Positions 9,460-18,721 of a DNA stretch of 61,015 bases are shown here, in pieces. Positions within the stretch are counted from its first letter, which is position 1. The number at the start of each line of letters is the position of its first letter. The stretch is from NCBI RefSeq assembly GCF_016865585.1, contig NZ_JAESND010000013.1, positions 1-61,015 of the forward strand, in the 5' to 3' direction. A program made the position numbers and the translations under genes. The DNA is from Jeongeupia naejangsanensis (GTDB lineage Bacteria > Pseudomonadota > Gammaproteobacteria > Burkholderiales > Chitinibacteraceae). Below the pieces are notes generated by a model, which worked only from the letters and a program-made list of their open reading frames with translations, made no database searches and had not been told where the DNA came from.

Positions 9460-10764
9460 GTGGCAAATCCCGCTCTGGCTTCTGCTGGTAGTAAGTTCGC
9501 GGATCTGAAGAAACGCATCTGGTTCTTGGTGGGTGCACTGATCGTTTATCGCATCGGTGCGCACATCCCCGTGCCGGGTATCAACCCGGCCGAGCTGGCG
9601 CGTCTCTTCGAAAGTTCGCAAACCGGTCTCCTGAACATGTTCAACATGTTTTCGGGTGGCGCCCTGTCGCGCTTCACCGTGTTTGCGATCGGGATCATGC
9701 CTTACATCTCCGCTTCGATCATTCTGCAGCTGGCATCGGAAGTCTTTCCGGCGCTGAAGCAGTTGAAGAAGGAAGGTGAGGCTGGTCGCCGCAAGATCAC
9801 GCAGTACACGCGTTATGCGACCGTGCTGCTGGCCACCGCGCAGAGCTTCGGGATTGCCATGATGCTGTTCAAGCAGCCTAACCTGGTTATGTTGCCGCAG
9901 CTGCAGTTCATCATCATGACGGTCATCACCTTGGTGACCGGCACGATGTTCCTGATGTGGCTGGGTGAGCAGATCACCGAGCGTGGCATCGGCAACGGGA
10001 TTTCGATCCTCATCTGTGGCGGTATCGCCGCAGGTGTGCCGGGCGCGATCGGCAAGACGCTGACCCTTGCCAACCAGGGCGCACTGCCGATCATTCTGGT
10101 GTTGTTCCTGTTCGTTGGCGTGGTGTTGCTGACGGCTGCCGTGGTGTTTGTCGAACGTGGTCAGCGTAAAGTGCCGGTGCACTATGCCAAGCGCCAGGTC
10201 GGCAACCGCATCATGCAGGCTCAAAGCACGCATCTGCCGCTGAAACTGAACATGGCCGGTGTGATTCCACCGATCTTCGCCTCGTCGATCATCCTGTTCC
10301 CGGCGACCGTGTTGTCGTGGACCGGTAATAGCGACAAGCTGTCCTGGTTGAAGTCGATCGGTGACATGCTGCACCCGGGGCAACCGCTGTATGTGCTGCT
10401 GTACGCTGCCGCGATCATCTTCTTCTGCTACTTCTACACCGCGCTGGTCTTCAACCCGAAGGAAACCGCGGATAACCTGAAGAAGAGTGGGGCGATGATC
10501 CCGGGTTATCGGCCGGGCGAGCATACGGCGCGCTATATCGAGAAGCTGATCCTCAAGCTGACGCTTATCGGTGCGGTTTATATCACCGTGATTTGCCTGA
10601 TTCCGGAGTTCCTGATCCTCAAGTGGAACGTGCCGTTCTACTTTGGTGGTACTTCGCTGCTGATCCTGGTGGTGGTGACCATGGACTTCATGTCGCAGAT
10701 GCAATCGTATGTGTTGTCGCATCAGTATGAAGGCCTGTTGAAGAAAGCAAACTTCAAGGGTTAA
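9460..10764 (+). CDS. secY: Protein translocase subunit SecY
   Basis: SecY is the channel of the Sec translocon, exporting unfolded proteins and inserting membrane proteins with SecE, SecG and SecA. The start is GTG 9460, giving [20 protein letters not shown] and 434 residues with about ten membrane segments. Diagnostic motifs are [11 protein letters not shown], which follows the plug region, and GxRPGxxT, here GYRPGEHT near residue 350. adk, which often follows secY elsewhere, is not here but at 48192. Confidence 0.98.
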   Translation: MANPALASAGSKFADLKKRIWFLVGALIVYRIGAHIPVPGINPAELARLFESSQTGLLNMFNMFSGGALSRFTVFAIGIMPYISASIILQLASEVFPALKQLKKEGEAGRRKITQYTRYATVLLATAQSFGIAMMLFKQPNLVMLPQLQFIIMTVITLVTGTMFLMWLGEQITERGIGNGISILICGGIAAGVPGAIGKTLTLANQGALPIILVLFLFVGVVLLTAAVVFVERGQRKVPVHYAKRQVGNRIMQAQSTHLPLKLNMAGVIPPIFASSIILFPATVLSWTGNSDKLSWLKSIGDMLHPGQPLYVLLYAAAIIFFCYFYTALVFNPKETADNLKKSGAMIPGYRPGEHTARYIEKLILKLTLIGAVYITVICLIPEFLILKWNVPFYFGGTSLLILVVVTMDFMSQMQSYVLSHQYEGLLKKANFKG

Positions 10765-10786
10765 GGGCTGAGCCCGAGCAAAAACA

Positions 10787-11005
10787 ATGTCGAAAGAAGA
10801 CGTCATTCAGATGCAGGGCGAAGTCCTGGAAACGCTGCCTAACGCAACGTTCCGGGTCAAGCTCGAAAACGGACATGTGGTCCTTGGTCATATTTCCGGC
10901 AAAATGCGTAAGCATTACATTCGCATTCTGCCCGGCGATAAGGTTACTGTAGAGCTCACGCCCTACGATCTGACCAAGGCTCGCATCGTATTCCGGGCCA
11001 AGTGA
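10787..11005 (+). CDS. infA: Translation initiation factor IF-1
   Basis: A 72-residue OB-fold protein that blocks the A site during initiation. It matches IF-1 throughout: [19 protein letters not shown], then [18 protein letters not shown]. It lies between secY and rpmJ, the common arrangement in betaproteobacteria. It is 22 bp after secY and 37 bp before rpmJ. Confidence 0.98.
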   Translation: MSKEDVIQMQGEVLETLPNATFRVKLENGHVVLGHISGKMRKHYIRILPGDKVTVELTPYDLTKARIVFRAK

Positions 11006-11042
11006 GCGCCCGGAATTTCATTTTTGACTGAAAGGAAAGACG

Positions 11043-11156
11043 ATGAGAGTTCAAGCATCGGTCAAGAAAATCTGCCGCAATTGCAAAATCATCCGCCGCA
11101 ACCGTGTTGTGCGCGTGATCTGCACTGACCCGCGGCACAAGCAACGCCAAGGTTGA
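11043..11156 (+). CDS. rpmJ: 50S ribosomal protein L36, zinc-ribbon type
   Basis: A 37-codon gene preceded by AAGGAAAG at 11032-11039. The protein starts [15 protein letters not shown] and ends RHKQRQG. Cys11, Cys14, Cys27 and His32 form the CCCH zinc ribbon of the C-plus L36 type. The stop at 11154-11156 directly precedes the -35 box of the next promoter. Confidence 0.97.
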   Translation: MRVQASVKKICRNCKIIRRNRVVRVICTDPRHKQRQG

Positions 11157-11157
11157 T

Positions 11158-11186
11158 TTGAGTCAATCGGTCGCAGGCGTTATAAT
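11158..11186 (+). promoter_or_regulatory. Predicted sigma-70 promoter of rpsM (alpha operon)
   Basis: TTGAGT (11158-11163), a 17-bp spacer and a perfect TATAAT (11181-11186), starting 2 bp after the rpmJ stop. The predicted start is near 11193, leaving a leader of about 26 nt with GGGGTAAGGAAG before ATG 11219. This is one of the best promoter matches in the window and would raise expression of rpsM-rpsK-rpsD-rpoA-rplQ. Confidence 0.75.
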
Positions 11187-11218
11187 CTGCAACTTTTTTA
11201 ACCTGGGGTAAGGAAGTT

Positions 11219-11581
11219 ATGGCCCGTATTGCTGGGGTTAACATCCCTAATCATCAGCATACTGTGATCGGCCTTCAGGCAATCTTCGGCATCGGCCGCA
11301 CTCGCGCCTACGCGATCTGCGCTGCTACTGCCATTGATACTGCCAAGAAGGTCAAGGATCTCAGTGAAGCTGAGCTCGACAAGCTGCGTGAAGAAATCGG
11401 CAAGTACATCGTAGAAGGTGATCTTCGCCGTGAAAACACGATGGCCATCAAGCGTCTCATGGACCTTGGCTGCTATCGCGGTTTCCGTCATCGCAAGGGC
11501 TTGCCTGTTCGCGGCCAGCGCACTCGCACCAATGCTCGTACTCGCAAGGGTCCGCGCAAGGCGATTGCTGGCAAGAAGTAA
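11219..11581 (+). CDS. rpsM: 30S ribosomal protein S13
   Basis: S13 makes the head bridge to L5 and contacts P-site tRNA with its tail. The 120-residue product begins [20 protein letters not shown] and has the helix-two-turn-helix signature and the block RGLRH-like [15 protein letters not shown]. The tail is rich in Arg and Lys as expected. It heads the alpha operon. Confidence 0.98.
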   Translation: MARIAGVNIPNHQHTVIGLQAIFGIGRTRAYAICAATAIDTAKKVKDLSEAELDKLREEIGKYIVEGDLRRENTMAIKRLMDLGCYRGFRHRKGLPVRGQRTRTNARTRKGPRKAIAGKK

Positions 11582-11598
11582 TCTAAGGAATACAGAGA

Positions 11599-11991
11599 AT
11601 GGCTAAAGCAAACACAGTGCGTGTACGGAAGAAAGTCAAAAAGAGCGTGTCTGAAGGGATCGTGCACGTGCACGCTTCGTTCAACAACACGATCATTACC
11701 ATCACCGATCGCCAAGGCAATGCACTTTCTTGGGCTACCTCGGGTGGTGCTGGTTTTAAGGGCTCTCGGAAAAGTACACCCTTCGCGGCACAGGTTGCTG
11801 CGGAGCACGCTGGTAAAGTTGCCCAAGAATATGGTGTGAAGAACCTTGAAGTTCGTATCAAGGGCCCTGGTCCGGGTCGCGAATCCGCCGTGCGTGCACT
11901 GAACGCACTCGGCTTCAAGATCACCAGCATTTCGGACGTGACCCCGGTGCCGCACAACGGCTGCCGTCCGCCGAAAAAGCGTCGTATCTAA
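11599..11991 (+). CDS. rpsK: 30S ribosomal protein S11
   Basis: S11 sits on the 30S platform by the Shine-Dalgarno helix. The 130-residue product has [15 protein letters not shown] near residue 25 and ends [17 protein letters not shown], which is nearly invariant. It is 17 bp after rpsM with an AAGGAA site, and 14 bp before rpsD. Confidence 0.98.
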   Translation: MAKANTVRVRKKVKKSVSEGIVHVHASFNNTIITITDRQGNALSWATSGGAGFKGSRKSTPFAAQVAAEHAGKVAQEYGVKNLEVRIKGPGPGRESAVRALNALGFKITSISDVTPVPHNGCRPPKKRRI

Positions 11992-12005
11992 TCCCGGAGT
12001 AAGAC

Positions 12006-12632
12006 ATGGCTCGTTATATTGGACCCAAGTGCAAACTCGCACGCCGTGAGGGTACGGACCTTTTCCTCAAGAGCGCACGCCGCTCGCTCGACAGCAAGTG
12101 CAAGCTGGAACAAGCCCCAGGCCAGCACGGCGCTAACGGCAAACAGCCGCGTCTGTCGGACTATGGCGTTCACCTGCGTGAAAAGCAAAAGATCCGCCGC
12201 ATCTACGGCGTGCTGGAACGTCAGTTCCGTCGTTATTTTGAACAGGCCAGCGCTCGCAAGGGCTCGACAGGTGAAAACCTGCTGAAGCTGCTTGAGTCGC
12301 GTCTGGACAACGTCGTTTACCGCATGGGCTTCGGCTCGACTCGCGCCGAAGCACGCCAGCTGGTTTCCCACTGCGCGCTGACCGTGAACGGTACCGTCGT
12401 CAACATCCCGTCCTTCCAGGTCAAGGCTGGCGACGTTGTCGCCATCCGCGAGAAGGCCAAGAAGCAGGTTCGCATTCAGGAAGCGCTGTCGCTTGCTGAA
12501 GGCATTGGCTTCCCGGGCTGGGTTCAGGTGGATTCCAAGAAAATGGAAGGCGTGTTCAAAAGCGCGCCGGAGCGTTCCGATCTTTCCAGCGACATCAATG
12601 AGTCGCTGGTGGTGGAATTCTACTCCAAGTAA
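12006..12632 (+). CDS. rpsD: 30S ribosomal protein S4
   Basis: S4 initiates 16S assembly. In E. coli it represses its own operon through a pseudoknot before rpsM. The 208-residue product starts [16 protein letters not shown]. The S4 RNA-binding fold lies near residues 97-160, with the motif [20 protein letters not shown]. The 26-nt leader before rpsM is too short for an obvious E. coli-like pseudoknot. Confidence 0.98.
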   Translation: MARYIGPKCKLARREGTDLFLKSARRSLDSKCKLEQAPGQHGANGKQPRLSDYGVHLREKQKIRRIYGVLERQFRRYFEQASARKGSTGENLLKLLESRLDNVVYRMGFGSTRAEARQLVSHCALTVNGTVVNIPSFQVKAGDVVAIREKAKKQVRIQEALSLAEGIGFPGWVQVDSKKMEGVFKSAPERSDLSSDINESLVVEFYSK

Positions 12633-12668
12633 AAACTGAACCGTTTTCAGGCCAAGGGATACTGATAC

Positions 12669-13652
12669 ATGCAAAACCTCGCTAACGAGTTGCTCAAGCC
12701 GCGCATCATCGACGTGCAGGCTCAATCTTCCGCCCAGGCTCGGGTGGTGATGGAGCCGTTCGAGCGCGGTTACGGCCATACGCTCGGTAACGCCCTGCGC
12801 CGGATCCTGTTGTCGTCGATGCCGGGCTACGCCCCCACCGAGGTCAAGATCGAAGGCATCGTGCACGAATATTCCGCCTTGGATGGCGTGCAGGAAGATG
12901 TTGTCGATATCCTCTTGAACCTCAAAGGGGTCGTGCTCAAGCTGCATGGCCGTGACTCGGTCACGCTCACGCTCGTCAAGGACGGCGAGGGCGTGGTCAA
13001 GGCCGGCGATATCCAGCTGCCGCACGATGTCGAAGTCGTGAACCCCGATCACGTGGTCGCCCACCTGTCCGCAGGTGGCAAGCTGAACGTTGAAATCAAG
13101 GTCGAGAAAGGTCGTGGTTACCAGCCTGCTCCGGCTCGTCTGAACAAGGACGAGAACCGCAGCATCGGTACCATCCAGCTTGACGCATCGTTCAGCCCGA
13201 TCCGCCGGGTCAGCTACCAGGTCGAAAGCGCTCGCGTCGAGCAGCGTACCGATCTGGATCGTCTGATCCTCGATATCGAGACCAATGGCGTGCTGACGCC
13301 GGAGGATGCGGTTCGCCAAGCGGCCCGCATTCTGATGGACCAGCTGTCGGTGTTCGCAGACCTTGAAGGGACGCCGGTTGAGGAAGAGAAGCCCGCTGCG
13401 CCGCAGATCGATCCGATCCTGCTGCGTCCGGTGGACGATCTCGAGTTGACCGTCCGTTCGGCAAACTGCCTGAAGGCCGAGAACATCTACTACATCGGGG
13501 ATCTGATCCAGCGCACCGAGACTGAGCTCTTGAAGGCGCCGAATCTGGGCCGCAAGTCCTTGAATGAAATCAAGGAAGTGCTTGCCTCGAAGGGCCTGTC
13601 GCTGGGTATGCGCCTCGAAAACTGGCCGCCGGCCGGCTTGGAAAAGCCCTGA
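12669..13652 (+). CDS. rpoA: RNA polymerase alpha subunit
   Basis: The alpha dimer scaffolds beta and beta' assembly, and its C-terminal domain contacts UP elements and activators. The product is 327 residues. The N-terminal domain covers about 1-235, with [15 protein letters not shown] near residues 36-50. A linker rich in Glu, Pro and Ala follows. The C-terminal domain runs from about 250, with RSANCL (Arg263, equal to E. coli Arg265) and [11 protein letters not shown]. All DNA-contact residues I could check are present. Confidence 0.98.
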   Translation: MQNLANELLKPRIIDVQAQSSAQARVVMEPFERGYGHTLGNALRRILLSSMPGYAPTEVKIEGIVHEYSALDGVQEDVVDILLNLKGVVLKLHGRDSVTLTLVKDGEGVVKAGDIQLPHDVEVVNPDHVVAHLSAGGKLNVEIKVEKGRGYQPAPARLNKDENRSIGTIQLDASFSPIRRVSYQVESARVEQRTDLDRLILDIETNGVLTPEDAVRQAARILMDQLSVFADLEGTPVEEEKPAAPQIDPILLRPVDDLELTVRSANCLKAENIYYIGDLIQRTETELLKAPNLGRKSLNEIKEVLASKGLSLGMRLENWPPAGLEKP

Positions 13653-13677
13653 GCGGTCAACGGAAAGGAACTGACAA

Positions 13678-14067
13678 ATGCGTCATGGTAATGGCAACCG
13701 CAAACTGAATCGTACCTCGAGCCACCGCCAGGCTTTGCTTCGCAACCTGGCAAATGCGCTCCTGCGTCACGAAGTCATCAAAACCACGCTGCCGAAGGCC
13801 AAGGAGCTGCGCCGCGTCGCAGAACCGCTGATCACCCTCGGCAAGAAGCCGTCGCTGGCGAACCGTCGTCTCGCATTCGATCGCACCCGCGATCGCGAGA
13901 TGGTGGTCAAGCTGTTCGACGTGCTGGGCCCGCGTTACGCGAACCGTAACGGTGGCTACCTGCGTATTCTGAAGTGCGGTTTCCGCGATGGCGACAATGC
14001 TCCTATGGCATTCGTCGAACTCGTCGACCGTCCGGAAGAAGCGGAAGTGGTTGAAGCCGCCGAGTAA
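13678..14067 (+). CDS. rplQ: 50S ribosomal protein L17
   Basis: L17 is the last gene of the alpha operon. The 129-residue product starts [20 protein letters not shown], the family signature, and has [18 protein letters not shown] near residue 35. A Glu/Val-rich tail ([10 protein letters not shown]) is typical of the proteobacterial protein. It is followed directly by a strong terminator. Confidence 0.98.
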   Translation: MRHGNGNRKLNRTSSHRQALLRNLANALLRHEVIKTTLPKAKELRRVAEPLITLGKKPSLANRRLAFDRTRDREMVVKLFDVLGPRYANRNGGYLRILKCGFRDGDNAPMAFVELVDRPEEAEVVEAAE

Positions 14068-14082
14068 TCGGAGCGGTACGGT

Positions 14083-14110
14083 AAAAAGGCCAGCGTCAGC
14101 TGGCCTTTTT
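14083..14110 (+). terminator. Terminator of the ribosomal superoperon
   Basis: Stem GGCCAGC (14088-14094) and GCTGGCC (14099-14105) with a GTCA loop, an A5 run before and a T5 run after. The flanking A and T runs extend the stem and make it usable in both directions. It lies 15 bp after the rplQ stop. Confidence 0.9.
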
Positions 14111-14201
14111 GCTTTGTTGTGCACGGCTCGTCGCGGACTTGGTTTGGCCGGGCGCTGATCGTAGACTGTTGTGTTGCGTTGCAAAAAAAATCGGACGAGT
14201 T

Positions 14202-15026
14202 ATGGCACGTTTTGCGGTTGGCGATATTCAGGGGTGTTTCGACGAGTTGCAGTTGCTGGTCGAGCGCATGGGCTTCGAGCCTGGGCGTGACACGCTTTAT
14301 CTCGTTGGTGATCTGGTCAATCGCGGGCCGGATTCTGCGGCGGTGTTGCGCTGGGCGAAGCGGCACGATGAATCCGTACGTGTAGTACTCGGCAATCATG
14401 ACCTGAGTCTGTTAGCGCTGTCGGCGGGGGTCGGCAAAGCACGCCAAGGGGACACGATGGCTGCAGTGCTGGAGGCCGGCGACTCACCGGCTTTGCTCGA
14501 TTGGTTAAGGCTTCAGCCGCTGCTGTTGCCGCTGGAAGATGTGCTGATCGTTCATGCAGGCATTTGGCCGGGCTGGACACAGCAGCAGGCGATCGCATTG
14601 GCCGGCGAGGTTCAGGTACAGTTGGCTGCGCAGAACTGGCGGGAAGGCTTGGCGCAGATGTACGGCAACCAGCCCGCCAGTTGGGACGAAACGCTTGATG
14701 GCTGGCCGCGTTGGCGCTTCGTGGTCAATGCACTGACCCGGATGCGCTTTGTCGACGCTGCAGGCGCGCTGCAGCTGAAGTTCAAGGGCGAGCTGACCGA
14801 TGCACCCGCCGGACTTTACCCTTGGTTCGATTGGCCAGAACGCATTTCAACGTCGCGGATCGTCTGCGGTCACTGGTCAGCGCTGGGTCTTCGGGTTCGC
14901 GATCAGTTGATTGCACTGGACACCGGCTGCATCTGGGGGGGGGCGTTGACCGGCATCGACCTTGATTGCGGTCGCCTGTACCAAGTGCCGGCAAGGCGTG
15001 AGTATCAGTCGTTGTTGCCGATGTAG
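14202..15026 (+). CDS. apaH: Bis(5'-nucleosyl)-tetraphosphatase, symmetrical
   Basis: ApaH splits Ap4A to two ADP and also decaps Np4-capped RNA. ATG 14202 gives MARFAVGDIQGCFDELQ and 274 residues, the family length. Metallophosphatase motifs are GDIQG (7-11), GDLVNRGPDS and GNHD, with a later GHWSALG. An upstream extension overlapping the terminator is rejected. The codons for Trp-Gly-Gly-Ala near residue 245 form a run of nine G (14935-14943), where slippage would change the last 27 or so residues. Confidence 0.95.
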   Translation: MARFAVGDIQGCFDELQLLVERMGFEPGRDTLYLVGDLVNRGPDSAAVLRWAKRHDESVRVVLGNHDLSLLALSAGVGKARQGDTMAAVLEAGDSPALLDWLRLQPLLLPLEDVLIVHAGIWPGWTQQQAIALAGEVQVQLAAQNWREGLAQMYGNQPASWDETLDGWPRWRFVVNALTRMRFVDAAGALQLKFKGELTDAPAGLYPWFDWPERISTSRIVCGHWSALGLRVRDQLIALDTGCIWGGALTGIDLDCGRLYQVPARREYQSLLPM

Positions 15027-15369
15027 CCGTGTTTGCTTGGCCGGACTCGCCTTCAGGCAGTTCTGGGTAGTCCACGCCTTCCGCACACTGCTAATGGATG
15101 ATGGAAGCTTCGAACGTGCAGCACTTTCACAAAGCACCAAAGCTGACGATACATTGCATCTCGACGAAGACGCATCGCTTTGCTGTGTTTCTGGGCGCCG
15201 GGGATTCGTTCAAGGCCAATGAGCTGTACTGTCAGGTGTCGATGTCCTGAAAGTGCCCGGCGACGTATGCCGCTCTTTGAAAATCGACTGTCGTACAGCG
15301 TTGGAAGTGCCAACTCAAACAGTTCAGGCATGTTTGGAGAAGTGACGGTAATCCACGTTCCCGCTATTG
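15027..15369 (+). other. Non-coding gap between apaH and olsA
   Basis: This 343-bp stretch separates the convergent apaH and olsA genes. No frame in it has family-like sequence. The longest, a 109-codon minus-strand frame (15053-15382), has no ribosome binding site or recognisable motif. I saw no strong terminator hairpin, tRNA or repeat. Confidence 0.5.
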
Positions 15370-16137
15370 CTATTGCACGCAATGGCCGGTTTCAAACGCC
15401 TGATGCGCTGCCTGTATCCGGGACTGTACGAACTGCGTCAGGGCGCGTCTATCGTTCTCTCCGGCAGAAAAGGGCGCCAGGAAGCTCAGCTCTACCGTGA
15501 GGCCGCGGTGGCCCAGGATGCGCCATAGCGATTCGCCAAACGAGATTTCGTCGACGTAGGCCGCAGCACAGCAACGCTGGCCTTTGCTATTGGTGTAGCG
15601 CAGGTAAACGGGCTGGATCGTCGCATCGGCATCGATGGCAGCTTGCAGGAGCGAGGATCGGAACGGCAGGATGCTTGCCCCGTCGCTGGTCGTACCTTCC
15701 GGGAAGATCGCGACGCATTCGCCCTGCTGCAGTGAATGCAGGATGGCGCCGTTGACTCGGGCGGTGTCCCGGCGGCGCTCCCGCTCGATGAACAGGGTGC
15801 GGGCACCGCAACATAACCGGCCGATCAAGGGCCAGTTACGGATTTCGGACTTGGCGACAAACTGCGAAACGGTGACCGCGTTCAGCACGAAGATGTCCAG
15901 CCAGGAAATGTGGTTGGACAAAAGCAGGTGGTTGGGTGGGTAAATGCCCGGCGAAATGCCGTGTACCTGCACGCGGATCTGCAACAGCGTCAGCAATCGT
16001 TTGGACCAGCGATGGATGTAGGCGACACGTTCGCCTTCGCTCAGCTTGGGAAGGCGCCAGGAAACGGCCCAAGTGCCATGTGCGAGGTGGAGTGCCAAAC
16101 GGAACAGACGACAAAGACGGGTACACAAATGCGGCAT
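15370..16137 (-). CDS. olsA: 1-acyl-sn-glycerol-3-phosphate acyltransferase family protein (OlsA-like)
   Basis: A PlsC-family membrane acyltransferase. ATG 16137 gives MPHLCTRLCRLFRLALHLAHG and 255 residues. A longer frame would run into olsB. The active-site motif is NHISWLD (HX4D), followed by FPEGT about 70 residues later. One N-terminal hydrophobic segment is present. Because it sits 115 bp after an OlsB-type gene on the same strand, it most likely does the second step of ornithine lipid synthesis, O-acylation of lyso-ornithine lipid. A plain phospholipid role (PlsC) is the alternative. Confidence 0.85.
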   Translation of the reverse strand: MPHLCTRLCRLFRLALHLAHGTWAVSWRLPKLSEGERVAYIHRWSKRLLTLLQIRVQVHGISPGIYPPNHLLLSNHISWLDIFVLNAVTVSQFVAKSEIRNWPLIGRLCCGARTLFIERERRRDTARVNGAILHSLQQGECVAIFPEGTTSDGASILPFRSSLLQAAIDADATIQPVYLRYTNSKGQRCCAAAYVDEISFGESLWRILGHRGLTVELSFLAPFSAGENDRRALTQFVQSRIQAAHQAFETGHCVQ

Positions 16138-16252
16138 GGACAGCGAATCGGGCCGAGGCCGAGTGGAGGAATGCTCAGGCAGTGTAGCCGCTTCATAAAC
16201 CTCGGGCCATGTCCCTATTGCCTCACTGTAAAAATGTGTATCGATCACGTCG

Positions 16253-17005
16253 TCAGCGCAAGAAGTGCTTGGCATAGCGTTGTTCGATCTGCTGCAGCGG
16301 TAGCAGGAGGAAGAAGTCGGCCGTGTTGAAATCCGGATCCCAGGCCGGTTCGCCGCAAATGTAGGAACCTGCACGCAGGTATCCGCGCAGGAGGGGTGGG
16401 ATCGGGGCGTCGAGTTTTTGATTGAGCGCCGCGAGCGGGAGGGGGCAGCGCGGGAAGACTCGCCATTCGACCGGCGAGAGGGCTGTCTTGGCCAGCTTGG
16501 CGTAAAGGCTTGCGGCGAAGTGTCCCCCGTCGATCAGGGAGACGCTGGCGCAGCCGACCAGATAGTTGTGGCCGCGCTGGCTCATGTAATCGGCCAGGCC
16601 GGACCAGAGCAGCGAAATGGTGGCGCCGGTACGATAGTCTGCATGGACACAGGAGCGGCCGACTTCGACGAGCTGGTTGCGCAGATGCGACAGACGGGTC
16701 AGATCGAATTCGGTGTCGGAGTAATAGCTGCCCAGCGTGCGCGCCTGATGGGGGGGCAGAATGCGGTAAGTACCGACCACCTCACCCGTTTCATCGTCCT
16801 GAACGACCAGATGGTCGCAATAGGGGTCGAACAGATCGTGATCGATGCCGGGCTCCCGGCTGGAAAGCCGGGCGCCCATTTCGCCTGCGAACACGCGGTG
16901 ACGCAGCGCCTGTGCTGCCCGGATCGTTTCGCTGTTGCTGGCGAGCGATACCGAAAGCTGGCGTTTGCGGGATTTGCTGGTTGCGGTTTGCAACTGCTGC
17001 AGCAT
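16253..17005 (-). CDS. olsB: L-ornithine N(alpha)-acyltransferase (OlsB-like GNAT protein)
   Basis: A 250-residue acyl-ACP-dependent N-acyltransferase. The N-terminal block ALRHRVFAGEMGA, followed by DHDLFDPYCDHLVVQD and VGTYRIL, is characteristic of the OlsB/hemolysin-like acetyltransferase family. OlsB attaches a 3-hydroxy fatty acid to ornithine, making lyso-ornithine lipid, a phosphorus-free membrane lipid. A strong AGGAGG ribosome binding site precedes ATG 17005. The downstream acyltransferase completes the pathway. Substrate assignment is by family and context. Confidence 0.85.
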   Translation of the reverse strand: MLQQLQTATSKSRKRQLSVSLASNSETIRAAQALRHRVFAGEMGARLSSREPGIDHDLFDPYCDHLVVQDDETGEVVGTYRILPPHQARTLGSYYSDTEFDLTRLSHLRNQLVEVGRSCVHADYRTGATISLLWSGLADYMSQRGHNYLVGCASVSLIDGGHFAASLYAKLAKTALSPVEWRVFPRCPLPLAALNQKLDAPIPPLLRGYLRAGSYICGEPAWDPDFNTADFFLLLPLQQIEQRYAKHFLR

Positions 17006-17094
17006 AAGGATTCCTCCTGGGTGATGGAGGAAAATTAAGCGCTGCAGATGACGAAGAAATGACCGGTATTTGAAAATGCCGTGACGCGCGGAAA

Positions 17095-17280
17095 TCAGGC
17101 GTCGAGCGGAGGGACGTCCTGTTGCGGTGATTCGGCAGCCGGGATGCGGTACTGCTCGTCAGCCCATTGACCGAGGTCGATCAGTCGACAGCGGCGGCTG
17201 CAAAACGGCCGGAACGGATTGTCCGGGCCATAGATGGCAGGCTCGCCACATTGCGGGCAGTTGACGGTACGTTGGGTCAC
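17095..17280 (-). CDS. yacG: DNA gyrase inhibitor YacG, zinc-binding
   Basis: A 61-residue protein with four zinc-ligand cysteines: CPQCG (residues 9-13) and CSRRC (residues 27-31), followed by [16 protein letters not shown]. This is the YacG signature. In E. coli YacG binds GyrB and inhibits gyrase. It ends the pilB-pilC-pilD-coaE-zapD-yacG operon, overlapping the end of zapD by 4 nt. Confidence 0.95.
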   Translation of the reverse strand: MTQRTVNCPQCGEPAIYGPDNPFRPFCSRRCRLIDLGQWADEQYRIPAAESPQQDVPPLDA

Positions 17281-18035
17281 AGGTTGCAGTAACTGAGTGA
17301 AAAATCGACATCCGCGTCAACCGAGCGGGCGCGTTCGCCCGAGGTTGAGGGTAGCATGAATCGAATGTTGATGGCGTAACGGTTGGCAGAGAGTTCGGGC
17401 ACGGCAGGCAGGTCGGCAATCAGGCTGACCTTGAGCAACTGCACCGATTTGCCGCCGGACATTTGCTGAAAATTGCCGTTCTTGGCCGTGTAATGACAGA
17501 CCTTGGCCGAGTCGCGCAGCAAACGCAGCACAATATCAAGGGCATGTTTGATCGGCAGCAGTGGCGTGAACCAGCGGTCCAGATCGGACTGTCTGCGCGG
17601 TGCGGCTTGCTGCAGCCAGTAGTGATAGGACGGCAGATCGAATTCGCAGACACCGCCCGGAATATTGGCGCGCTGCTTGATTGCCATTAGCCATTCGTTG
17701 TCACGCAGGAACTGACCGAATTTGCCTGTCATTTTCAGCAGGCGGCCGTGTGTGCCTTCAATGTCGTCGAGGATTTTCTCCAGCGCGGCCTCGGAGATCT
17801 GCGGGTTGTGCCGCAAGCCCGTCAGCGTCTGCCTTTGCCTTTCCAGCTCCTGCAGCAAATCGGACTTGAGATCCGCCCGGCTGGCGACTTCCATGATCTC
17901 GAATATCCCCAGCAATGCGCTGTGATGGTCGAGCGCATGCGCACCGGCAACGAAGTGGGCGGTGCGGTTGTAGAGGTTCTCCAGACGCAATAGCGTCCGG
18001 ATGCGCTCATTGATTGGGAATTCGTAGCTGATCAC
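17277..18035 (-). CDS. zapD: Cell division protein ZapD
   Basis: ZapD bundles FtsZ protofilaments at the Z-ring. Two starts are possible. GTG 18035 gives [18 protein letters not shown] right at the N-terminus, as in other ZapD proteins, and 252 residues. ATG 18101, 3 bp from the coaE stop, adds 22 residues of unrelated sequence with no clear ribosome binding site. I prefer GTG, helped by a weak GAG upstream, but the 18101 start is not excluded. The sequence is alpha-helical at the N-terminus and beta-rich at the C-terminus, as in the family. Confidence 0.88.
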   Translation of the reverse strand: MISYEFPINERIRTLLRLENLYNRTAHFVAGAHALDHHSALLGIFEIMEVASRADLKSDLLQELERQRQTLTGLRHNPQISEAALEKILDDIEGTHGRLLKMTGKFGQFLRDNEWLMAIKQRANIPGGVCEFDLPSYHYWLQQAAPRRQSDLDRWFTPLLPIKHALDIVLRLLRDSAKVCHYTAKNGNFQQMSGGKSVQLLKVSLIADLPAVPELSANRYAINIRFMLPSTSGERARSVDADVDFSLSYCNL

Positions 18036-18103
18036 GGCGCGCTCAGCGGCAAAGATATGCAATTCTGCAGCAAGGACATCATTTTGGAAACCCGGTGACA
18101 TGA

Positions 18104-18718
18104 TTAAGACTGCCCGGCGCTGGTCCAGGCCAGATAACGCTGGTGCTGGCGCGCAACGGCGTCGGCGAGCGCTTCTATTGTTCCGTCGTTTTCAATAACG
18201 TCATCGGCATAGGCGCGCCTGCGTTCACGTGGCAACTGGCTGGCAATGATGGCATCGGCTAGCGCTTCGTTCATGCCTGGCCGATTCAGCAATCGCTGGC
18301 GCTGCCGCGCCTCGCTGCAGTCGACGACCAGCGTGCGTTGCACCCGTGCTTGAAAGCCGTCGGCCTCAAACAGCAGCGGGACGGCTATGAGCGCATAGGG
18401 TGCAGGTTCCGGTAGGACCGCGATTTCCTGGTCCAGCTCAGCCAGTATCCTTGGATGAAGGATGGCTTCGAGGCGTACTCGGGCATCGGCGTGCTCGAAC
18501 ACGTGCTGTCTCATCCAATCACGGGCTAACGCACCGTTGGCATCAATGGCGGCCGGTCCAAATACCTCGCGAATGATTTCCAGCGCGGTTGACGGAGGCT
18601 GTGAGAGTCGATGTGCGATGACGTCGGTATCGATCACCGGCACGCCGTGCTGCATGAAGAGCGTGCTGACCGTCGATTTTCCGCTCGCGATGCCGCCGGT
18701 AAGCCCGATCAGGTGCAT
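18104..18718 (-). CDS. coaE: Dephospho-CoA kinase
   Basis: CoaE phosphorylates the 3' hydroxyl of dephospho-CoA, the last step of CoA synthesis. The 204-residue product has the Walker A loop GGIASGKST at residues 8-16, then DTDVIAH. VPLLFE, typical of the CoA-binding domain, follows near residue 110. It lies between pilD (3 bp upstream) and zapD, the conserved position in beta- and gammaproteobacteria. Confidence 0.97.
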   Translation of the reverse strand: MHLIGLTGGIASGKSTVSTLFMQHGVPVIDTDVIAHRLSQPPSTALEIIREVFGPAAIDANGALARDWMRQHVFEHADARVRLEAILHPRILAELDQEIAVLPEPAPYALIAVPLLFEADGFQARVQRTLVVDCSEARQRQRLLNRPGMNEALADAIIASQLPRERRRAYADDVIENDGTIEALADAVARQHQRYLAWTSAGQS

Positions 18719-18721
18719 GAT

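Noticed and set aside
15053-15382. A 109-codon minus-strand frame in the apaH-olsA gap
   Set aside because: No ribosome binding site, no recognisable motif, and it overlaps the 3' end of olsA. I treat the gap as non-coding.
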